Shown here piece after piece: positions 58,444 through 64,000 of a DNA stretch of 64,000 bases. The number at the start of each line of letters is the position of its first letter. The first letter of the stretch is position 1. Both the position numbers and the translations under genes were made by a program. The stretch comes from Sinorhizobium meliloti 4H41 (GTDB lineage: Bacteria; Pseudomonadota; Alphaproteobacteria; Rhizobiales; Rhizobiaceae), in the NCBI RefSeq assembly GCF_000375585.1, contig NZ_AQWP01000001.1:558001-622000 (forward strand), given 5' to 3'. The notes under the pieces are model-generated. The model saw only the letters and a list, made by a program, of their open reading frames with translations. It was not told the DNA's origin and made no database searches.

Positions 58444-59940
58444 ATGTATGAACTCGGTCATTTTATCGACGGCAAGCGCGTTGCCGGCACGAGCGGTCGC
58501 GTCAGCAACATCTTCAACCCGGCAACGGGCGAAGTTCAAGGCACCGTAGCGCTGGCGAGCGACGCGGACCTGGCCGCCGCCGTCGAGAGCGCCAAGGCTG
58601 CCCAGCCCAACTGGGCCGCAACCAATCCTCAGCGCCGCGCCCGCGTCTTCATGAAGTTCGTCCAGCTCCTGAACGACAACATGAACGAGCTGACCGAGAT
58701 GCTTTCCCGCGAGCACGGCAAGACCATCGACGACGCCAAGGGCGACATCGTGCGCGGCCTCGAAGTCTGCGAATTCGTCATCGGCATTCCACACCTGCAG
58801 AAGAGCGAATTCACCGAAGGCGCGGGTCCCGGCATCGACATGTACTCGATCCGCCAGCCGGTCGGCGTCGGCGCCGGCATCACCCCGTTCAATTTTCCCG
58901 GCATGATCCCGATGTGGATGTTCGCCCCGGCGATCGCCTGCGGCAATGCATTCATCCTCAAGCCTTCCGAACGCGATCCCTCCGTGCCGATCCGCCTTGC
59001 CGAACTGATGATCGAAGCCGGTCTGCCGGCGGGCATCCTCAACGTCGTCAACGGTGACAAGGGCGCGGTGGATGCGATCCTGACGCATCCCGATATCGCC
59101 GCCGTTTCCTTCGTCGGCTCGACCCCGATCGCCCGCTACGTCTATGGCACGGCTGCGATGAACGGCAAGCGTGCGCAATGCTTCGGCGGCGCAAAGAACC
59201 ACATGATCATCATGCCGGACGCCGACCTTGACCAGGCGGCCAACGCACTCATCGGCGCCGGCTACGGTTCCGCGGGCGAGCGTTGCATGGCGATCTCGGT
59301 CGCCGTTCCGGTCGGCGAGGAAACCGCAAACCGTCTGATCGACAAGCTTGTTCCGATGGTCGAAAGCCTGCGCATCGGTCCCTATACCGACGAAAAGGCC
59401 GATATGGGCCCCGTCGTCACCAAGGAGGCGGAGCAGCGCATCCGCAGCCTGATCGACAGCGGCATCGAGCAGGGTGCGAAGCTCGTGGTCGACGGCCGCG
59501 ACTTCAAGTTGCAGGGCTATGAGAACGGCCACTTCATCGGCGGCTGCCTCTTCGACGACGTCACACCCGACATGGACATCTACAAGACCGAAATCTTCGG
59601 ACCCGTCCTGTCGGTCGTCCGCGCCAGGAATTACGAAGAGGCCCTGTCGCTGCCGATGAAGCACGAATACGGCAACGGTGTCGCCATCTACACCCGCGAC
59701 GGCGATGCGGCGCGCGACTTCGCCTCCCGCATCAATATCGGCATGGTCGGCGTCAATGTTCCGATCCCGGTTCCGCTCGCCTACCATTCCTTCGGCGGCT
59801 GGAAATCCTCGTCCTTCGGCGACCTCAACCAGCATGGGCCGGACTCGATCAAATTCTGGACGCGGACGAAGACGATCACGTCCCGCTGGCCGTCCGGCAT
59901 CAAGGATGGGGCCGAGTTCTCGATACCGACGATGCGATAA
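58444..59940 (+). CDS. mmsA: Methylmalonate-semialdehyde dehydrogenase (CoA-acylating)
   Basis: 498-residue aldehyde dehydrogenase converting methylmalonate or malonate semialdehyde with CoA to propionyl- or acetyl-CoA. I-T-P-F-N-F-P at 146-152, F-V-G-S-T-P-I-A at 223-230 and the catalytic Cys281 in G-E-R-C-M-A-I-S are the MmsA/IolA signature (the residue pattern differs from NAD-hydrolytic ALDHs). It serves valine and/or inositol breakdown; no other iol or val genes are close. Start ATG at 58444 after AGGAGAAAC. Confidence 0.95.
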   Translation: MYELGHFIDGKRVAGTSGRVSNIFNPATGEVQGTVALASDADLAAAVESAKAAQPNWAATNPQRRARVFMKFVQLLNDNMNELTEMLSREHGKTIDDAKGDIVRGLEVCEFVIGIPHLQKSEFTEGAGPGIDMYSIRQPVGVGAGITPFNFPGMIPMWMFAPAIACGNAFILKPSERDPSVPIRLAELMIEAGLPAGILNVVNGDKGAVDAILTHPDIAAVSFVGSTPIARYVYGTAAMNGKRAQCFGGAKNHMIIMPDADLDQAANALIGAGYGSAGERCMAISVAVPVGEETANRLIDKLVPMVESLRIGPYTDEKADMGPVVTKEAEQRIRSLIDSGIEQGAKLVVDGRDFKLQGYENGHFIGGCLFDDVTPDMDIYKTEIFGPVLSVVRARNYEEALSLPMKHEYGNGVAIYTRDGDAARDFASRINIGMVGVNVPIPVPLAYHSFGGWKSSSFGDLNQHGPDSIKFWTRTKTITSRWPSGIKDGAEFSIPTMR

Positions 59941-59965
59941 CGCGGCAGCGAACGCCTGACCGACT

Positions 59966-59987
59966 GGGGCCTCCTTCGGGAGGCCCC
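59966..59987 (+). terminator. Terminator of mmsA (UUCG tetraloop hairpin)
   Basis: GGGGCCTCC / GGAGGCCCC, 9 bp perfect, with TTCG loop, 25 bp after the stop; followed by GGATTGG, T run weak. Confidence 0.7.
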
Positions 59988-60042
59988 GGATTGGATCGAG
60001 GCGGCGCGAATAACCGTTCGTCCCACTGGAGCCGTCACGAAA

Positions 60043-60064
60043 ACGGCGGGCATGCGCCCGCCGT
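60043..60064 (-). terminator. Terminator of the fbpA gene (minus strand)
   Basis: ACGGCGGGC / GCCCGCCGT, 9 bp perfect, 4-base loop; read on the minus strand it is followed by TTTTCG, 25 bp after the gene's stop. Confidence 0.75.
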
Positions 60065-60089
60065 CCTCGTATTGCTTAGATCGTCGGTC

Positions 60090-61130
60090 TCAGTCCTGCG
60101 GGCCGTCGTTGTAGCCGATCTTGTCGACGATTTCCGAGGCCTTCTTGCGGTTTGCCGCGATTTCGGCAAGCGGCAGCGTGTCCGGCTTGATCTCACCGAA
60201 GGACTTAACGACTTCCGACGGTTCGGCGCCCGGCAGAACCGGATACTCGAAGACCTGTTCGGCATAGATTTTCTGCGCTTCGCCTTCCGACAGGAATTCC
60301 ATGAGCTTGAGGGCATTTTCCTTGTTCGGCGCATTCTTGGCGAGCGCCATGCCGGAGATGTTCACATGCGTGCCCCGGTCCTTGGTGTTCGGGAACAGCA
60401 CCTTGATCGCCGAAGCCCATTCCTTCTGCTCGGGCTCCTTCTCGTTGGTGATCATAAGGCCGACATAGTAGCTGTTGCCGAGCGCAATGTCGCATTCGCC
60501 GGCGAAGATCGCCTTGGCCTGGTCGCGATCGCCGCCGTCCGGCTTCTTGGCGAGATTGTTCCTGAGGCCGGTCAGCCATTTTTCCGCTTCGGCTTCGCCG
60601 TGGTGGGCGATCATGGAGGCGAACAGGCCGACATTATAGGAGTGCTGGCCGTCGCGGGTGCAGATCTTGCCCTTCCACTTCGGGTCGGCGAGTTCCTCAT
60701 AGGTGATGTCGTCCTGCGCTACGCGCTCCTTCGAGGCATAGACGACGCGGCCGCGTGTCGTCAGGCCGAACCAGTTGCCGTCCGGATCCCGGAAATGGTC
60801 GGGAATGTCCTTGTTGATGGTCTCGTTGACGACCGGCTGCGTCACGCCCGCGTCCTTCGCTTCGGTCAGGCGGCTGATGTCCACGGTCAGAATCACGTCG
60901 GCTGGAGAGTTTGCGCCTTCAGCCTGGATGCGCTCGACAAGACCCTTGTCGAGGAAGAGGACGTTGGTCGTAATGCCCGTCTTCTCGGTGAAGGCGTCCA
61001 AAAGCGGCTTAATGAGGTCCGGCTGCCGGTAAGAGTAGATGTTGACCTCTCCGTCGGCTCGGACCGCCGTAGAGGCAAGAAACGTCGCCGCTACGGACAG
61101 CGCTCCGATCAGCGCTTTTGAAATTTGCAT
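60090..61130 (-). CDS. fbpA: Ferric-iron ABC transporter substrate-binding protein (FbpA/AfuA type)
   Basis: 346-residue periplasmic iron-binding protein. Signal peptide at about 1-25 (M-Q-I-S-K-A-L-I-G-A-L-S-V-A-A-T-F-L-A-S-T). The start V-N-I-Y-S-Y-R-Q-P-D-L-I-K-P and Y-V-G-L-M further on fit the class-1 ferric binding proteins; two tyrosines (N-S-Y-Y-V-G) are the likely iron ligands. Divergent from rirA, which represses iron-uptake genes in rhizobia. The permease partner may be the fused FbpB-type gene at 48927-50690. Confidence 0.92.
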   Translation of the reverse strand: MQISKALIGALSVAATFLASTAVRADGEVNIYSYRQPDLIKPLLDAFTEKTGITTNVLFLDKGLVERIQAEGANSPADVILTVDISRLTEAKDAGVTQPVVNETINKDIPDHFRDPDGNWFGLTTRGRVVYASKERVAQDDITYEELADPKWKGKICTRDGQHSYNVGLFASMIAHHGEAEAEKWLTGLRNNLAKKPDGGDRDQAKAIFAGECDIALGNSYYVGLMITNEKEPEQKEWASAIKVLFPNTKDRGTHVNISGMALAKNAPNKENALKLMEFLSEGEAQKIYAEQVFEYPVLPGAEPSEVVKSFGEIKPDTLPLAEIAANRKKASEIVDKIGYNDGPQD

Positions 61131-61160
61131 GGTGCTCTCTCCTTTTTCGTGTTTTAAACT

Positions 61161-61175
61161 TAACTAACTCAATCA
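61161..61175 (-). promoter_or_regulatory. Candidate IRO-type motif upstream of fbpA
   Basis: On the minus strand TGA-N9-TTA, one base from the rhizobial iron-responsive operator TGA-N9-TCA bound by RirA. It lies 31-45 bases ahead of the fbpA start. Confidence 0.4.
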
Positions 61176-61249
61176 TATTTCTGCCGTCCGCCGGCGCGTC
61201 AGTCAACAGCGAAAAGGTAAAGAGATAACCTTCGTGAATATTTCCACTT

Positions 61250-61285
61250 TTTGGAATTGTTCCAAACTGCGATCCGTCCTATATG
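61250..61285 (+). promoter_or_regulatory. rirA promoter with 17-bp palindrome over the -35 box
   Basis: TTTGGAATTGTTCCAAA (61250-61266) is a perfect palindrome. Inside it TTGTTC (61257-61262) could be the -35 box, 17 bp from TATATG (61280-61285) as the -10. A protein bound here would block rirA transcription. Confidence 0.55.
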
Positions 61286-61319
61286 ATGAGGCACGAATTT
61301 ATCGAATCCGGAGCAAAAA

Positions 61320-61784
61320 ATGCGTCTGACGAAGCAAACCAACTACGCGGTACGCATGTTGATGTACTGTGCTGCGAACGGCGAGAAGCTCAGCCGCATT
61401 CCCGAGATTGCCAGGGCTTACGGCGTATCCGAGCTGTTCCTCTTCAAGATTCTGCAGCCGCTCACGAGAGCCGGCCTGGTCGAGACGGTGCGCGGCCGCA
61501 ACGGCGGCGTCCGCCTGCCGAAGCCGGCGTCGGAGATCACCCTTTTCGACGTCGTCAAAGTCACGGAAGACAGTTTCGCCATGGCGGAATGCTTCGAGGC
61601 GGGCGAGATCGACTGCCCGCTGGTGGACAGCTGCGGCCTCAACGCCGCGCTGCGCAAGGCGCTGAACGCCTTTTTCGAAGTGCTTCAGGGATACACGATC
61701 GACGACCTGGTCAAGGCCAGGCCGCAGATCAACTTCCTCCTGGGCCTGGAAGAGCCGGTGCGCCCGCAGACCTCGGCCGCCTGA
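61320..61784 (+). CDS. rirA: RirA, Rrf2-family iron-responsive regulator
   Basis: 154-residue repressor that in rhizobia senses iron through an Fe-S cluster and shuts off iron-uptake genes. The Rrf2 HTH is at about 1-60 (M-R-L-T-K-Q-T-N-Y-A-V-R-M-L-M-Y-C-A and the recognition part S-E-L-F-L-F-K-I-L-Q-P-L). The three cluster cysteines are at 91, 99 and 105, spaced as in IscR/RirA. Start ATG at 61320 after CCGGAGC; this is the standard M-R-L-T start. Divergent from fbpA. It carries its own palindromic promoter. Confidence 0.96.
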   Translation: MRLTKQTNYAVRMLMYCAANGEKLSRIPEIARAYGVSELFLFKILQPLTRAGLVETVRGRNGGVRLPKPASEITLFDVVKVTEDSFAMAECFEAGEIDCPLVDSCGLNAALRKALNAFFEVLQGYTIDDLVKARPQINFLLGLEEPVRPQTSAA

Positions 61785-62238
61785 GTTCACTCGCGTCTGC
61801 GAGCTTGTGGCCGAGAGGCTCTGCCCTGAAGCAGCGTGAGAGCGGGACGGAAAACCCGCGCACGCTGGCGGCAACTCATCCGCGAACTGCTGCTTCCAGT
61901 CGACAGTCTTGCTTCCGGCGGGCGATCTCGGCACCTTGAAGGTAGCGAGCATTTTCGAGGTCGAATGTTTCCCTTCGACAGCGCAGCTTAGAGTTTATCT
62001 GCATTCCCCTTGAGAGTTCGCGACTCGCATTGCTTGCCCCGGAACCGCGGCTGCCGGCGAAAGTCGGGGATAGTTCCGCATGCTCTGTTTGCGGAAGAAT
62101 TTTTCGCATAGACAAAATTCCAAAGCGACTTATTGCATTGCGACGCCAAATGTCGTTCCATCCGCCCTTGACCGGGTGTAAACGTCATGCCGTGTCAGAT
62201 AAATTGCGAGAACAAAAACAAATCTGGGAAGCAAGCTC
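61785..62238. other. 454-bp intergenic region between rirA and dppA
   Basis: No convincing gene. Open frames here are short and lack ribosome sites and domain patterns. It should contain the dppA promoter, but I cannot fix its boxes. Confidence 0.5.
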
Positions 62239-63834
62239 ATGAAAAAGCTCACTACTCTCTTGGCAGCGACGGCGATTGCCACGCTGATGGCCGGCACCGC
62301 CTGGTCGAAAACGTTCGTCTTCTGCTCGGAAGGGTCGCCGGAGGGCTTTGATCCCGGCCTCTATACGGCCGGCACGACCTTCGACGCTGCCGCGCATACC
62401 GTCTACAGCCGTCTTCTCGAGTTCAAGAAGGGCACGACGGAGACCGAGCCCGGGCTCGCCGAAAGCTGGACGATTTCCGACGACGGCCTTGAATATACTT
62501 TCAAGCTGCGTCCCGGCGTCAAGTTCCAGACGACCGAGTTCTTCACCCCCACTCGCGAACTGAACGCCGACGATGTGATCTTCTCGATCGAGCGCCAGTG
62601 GAAGTCCGACCATCCGTGGCACGGCTACGTAACCGGCGGTTCCTGGGAATATTTCGCCGGCATGGGCCTGCCGGAACTGCTCGAGTCGGTCGAGAAGGTC
62701 GACGACATGACGGTCAAGATCAAGCTGAAGCGCAAGGAAGCGCCGTTCCTCGCCAATCTTGCCATGCCCTTCGCTTCGATCATGTCGAAGGAATATGCCG
62801 ACAAGCTGCAGGCCGAAGGCAAGATGAACCAGCTCAACCAGATGCCGCTCGGCACCGGTCCTTTCGCCTTTGTCGGCTACCAGCAGGACGCGGTCATCCG
62901 CTACAAGGCTCATCCGGACTTCTGGGGCGGAAAACAGAAGATCGATGATCTGGTCTTCGCGATCACCACGGATGCGGCCGTTCGCTTTCAGAAGCTGCAG
63001 GCCGGCGAATGCCACCTGATGCCATATCCGAACGCGGCCGATGTGGAAGCCATGAAGGCCGATCCGAACCTGAAGGTGATGGAGCAGGCCGGCCTCAACG
63101 TCGCCTATCTCGCCTACAACACGACGCAGGCGCCTTTCGACAAGGTCGAAGTGCGCAAGGCCCTGAACAAGGCGATCAACAAGCAGGCGATCGTCGATGC
63201 CGTCTTCCAGGGACAGGCGCAGCCGGCGGTCAACCCGATTCCGCCGACGATGTGGTCCTATAACGAACAGATCGAAGACGACACCTACGATCCGGAAGCG
63301 GCCAAGAAGATGCTCGAGGATGCCGGCGTCAAGGACCTATCGATGAAGGTCTGGGCAATGCCTGTCGCGCGTCCCTACATGCTGAACGCCCGTCGCGCCG
63401 CCGAACTGATGCAGGCGGACTTTGCAAAGGTCGGCGTCAAGGTCGAAATCGTCTCCTACGAATGGGCGGAATATCTCGAGAAGTCCAAGGCCAAGGACCG
63501 CGACGGTGCGGTCATCCTCGGCTGGACGGGCGACAATGGCGACCCGGACAACTTCCTCGACACTCTGCTCGGTTGCGATGCCGTCGGCGGCAACAACCGC
63601 GCGCAGTGGTGCAACAAGGAGTTCGACGACCTCGTCACGAAGGCGAAGGAGGCATCCGACGTCGCAGAGCGCACCAAGCTCTACGAGGAAGCGCAGGTCA
63701 TCTTCAAGCGCGAAGCTCCCTGGGCAACGCTCGACCACTCGCTCTCCATCGTCCCGATGCGCAAGAATGTCGAAGGCTTCGTGCAGAGCCCGCTCGGCGA
63801 CTTTGCTTTCGACGGCGTTGATATTGTAGAGTAA
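62239..63834 (+). CDS. dppA: DppA, dipeptide ABC transporter substrate-binding protein
   Basis: 531-residue periplasmic binding protein, family 5 (DppA/OppA). Signal peptide at about 1-23 (M-K-K-L-T-T-L-L-A-A-T-A-I-A-T-L-M-A-G-T-A-W-S). The body has F-V-F-C-S-E-G-S-P-E-G-F-D-P-G-L-Y and G-T-G-P-F-A-F-V-G-Y-Q, and the C-terminal W-T-G-D-N-G-D-P-D-N-F-L, all typical of DppA. The next gene is a DppB-like permease. Possible additional cargo is haem or ALA, as in E. coli Dpp. Confidence 0.94.
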   Translation: MKKLTTLLAATAIATLMAGTAWSKTFVFCSEGSPEGFDPGLYTAGTTFDAAAHTVYSRLLEFKKGTTETEPGLAESWTISDDGLEYTFKLRPGVKFQTTEFFTPTRELNADDVIFSIERQWKSDHPWHGYVTGGSWEYFAGMGLPELLESVEKVDDMTVKIKLKRKEAPFLANLAMPFASIMSKEYADKLQAEGKMNQLNQMPLGTGPFAFVGYQQDAVIRYKAHPDFWGGKQKIDDLVFAITTDAAVRFQKLQAGECHLMPYPNAADVEAMKADPNLKVMEQAGLNVAYLAYNTTQAPFDKVEVRKALNKAINKQAIVDAVFQGQAQPAVNPIPPTMWSYNEQIEDDTYDPEAAKKMLEDAGVKDLSMKVWAMPVARPYMLNARRAAELMQADFAKVGVKVEIVSYEWAEYLEKSKAKDRDGAVILGWTGDNGDPDNFLDTLLGCDAVGGNNRAQWCNKEFDDLVTKAKEASDVAERTKLYEEAQVIFKREAPWATLDHSLSIVPMRKNVEGFVQSPLGDFAFDGVDIVE

Positions 63835-63853
63835 TCTTATCGACAGATCCGAA

Positions 63854-63886
63854 GGGGGCGTTTGCCGCTGGCGAGCGCCCCTCTTC
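63854..63886 (+). terminator. Hairpin with T-rich tail between dppA and dppB
   Basis: GGGGCG pairs with CGCCCC around an inner GCC/GGC, followed by TCTTCCTTTTTG. A partial terminator after the binding-protein gene, comparable to those after potF and aglE. Confidence 0.65.
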
Positions 63887-63938
63887 CTTTTTGCCAGTGC
63901 CGCCACTCATGCGGGCACGGTTGGCATGAGGTTTGACT

Positions 63939-64000
63939 ATGTTCCGATTCCTTCTGGGGCGTTTGGCAGTGCTGATCCCGACTTTCATCGGGGTTTCCAT
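63939..64000 (+). CDS. dppB: DppB-like ABC transporter permease, N-terminal fragment (cut by window end)
   Basis: Only about 20 codons are present: M-F-R-F-L-L-G-R-L-A-V-L-I-P-T-F-I-G-V-S. The start and first hydrophobic helix match the DppB/OppB N terminus (R-x-L-x-L-x-P-x-x-x-G-V). It follows dppA by 104 bp. Confidence 0.8.
   Translation, partial: MFRFLLGRLAVLIPTFIGVS

Noticed and set aside
62030-62242. A 70-codon frame between rirA and dppA with a C-x-x-C motif
   Set aside because: It overlaps the dppA start, lacks a ribosome site and has no zinc-finger context.

Overview
The window is 64 kb of GC-rich alphaproteobacterial core chromosome that reads as Sinorhizobium/Ensifer, close to S. 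meliloti. The evidence is gene content and order: Rem with the lateral-type flagellar cluster, the aglR/aglEFGAK alpha-glucoside operon, zwf-pgl-edd, aceA with a divergent ScfR/RamB-type regulator, cbrA next to a phasin gene, and fbpA divergent from the rhizobial iron regulator rirA. The tRNA-His has the unusual alphaproteobacterial acceptor end (G1:U72, A73, no G-1). I see no prophage, complete insertion sequence, CRISPR array, integrase or restriction/defence locus.

Layout. 1-12.7 kb: end of a flagellar cluster, all on the + strand: hook-length control FliK (5' cut by the window edge), a lytic transglycosylase, the regulator Rem, hook and hook-filament junction proteins FlgE/FlgK/FlgL, the flagellin regulators FlaF/FlbT, hook cap FlgD, the export gate FliQ/FlhA/FliR, and four small or poorly characterised genes (FliJ-like, rod-binding FlgJ-like, FlgN-like, FliL-like). 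12.7-14.9 kb: a glycosyltransferase (-) and folD (+). 15.0-22.8 kb: aglR (-) and divergent aglEFGAK for alpha-glucoside uptake and hydrolysis, with two identical LacI-type operators. 23-24.1 kb: a degenerate PilZ protein and a non-coding stretch with two copies of a palindromic repeat flanking a decayed GIY-YIG fragment. 24.1-28.2 kb: zwf-pgl-edd (-), the oxidative arm of the Entner-Doudoroff pathway. 28.4-31.1 kb: gamma-glutamylputrescine synthetase and oxidase (-). 31.3-36 kb: an HI0933-type flavoprotein, a small membrane protein, a large chemoreceptor (McpZ-like) and a 52-aa gene. 36-40.4 kb: a LysR regulator, two coupled small genes, isocitrate lyase and the ScfR-type regulator. 40.7-44.8 kb: potFGHI polyamine ABC transporter. 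45-54.8 kb: an AsmA-like protein, acetoacetyl-CoA synthetase, a fused ferric ABC permease, the sensor kinase CbrA and a phasin. 55-60 kb: tRNA-His, an SDR/lactone-oxidase pair, a LysR regulator and methylmalonate-semialdehyde dehydrogenase. 60-64 kb: fbpA, rirA and the start of a dipeptide transporter.

The metabolic blocks fit one lifestyle. Alpha-glucosides are taken up and hydrolysed by Agl, and the hexose is oxidised through Zwf/Pgl/Edd. C2 and PHB carbon is handled by AceA, acetoacetyl-CoA synthetase and the phasin. Polyamines are imported by PotFGHI and degraded by the PuuA/PuuB pair. Iron uptake (FbpA) sits beside its likely repressor RirA.

Most of the window is well-conserved core genome. 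I did not find a convincing entirely new system. The most interesting signals are regulatory palindromes (agl, scfR, rirA, phasin, upstream of the chemoreceptor), three small genes, the repeat/GIY-YIG scar, the intra-operon hairpins, and the SDR/lactone-oxidase pair beside tRNA-His. All family calls come from reading the sequence, with no database search.
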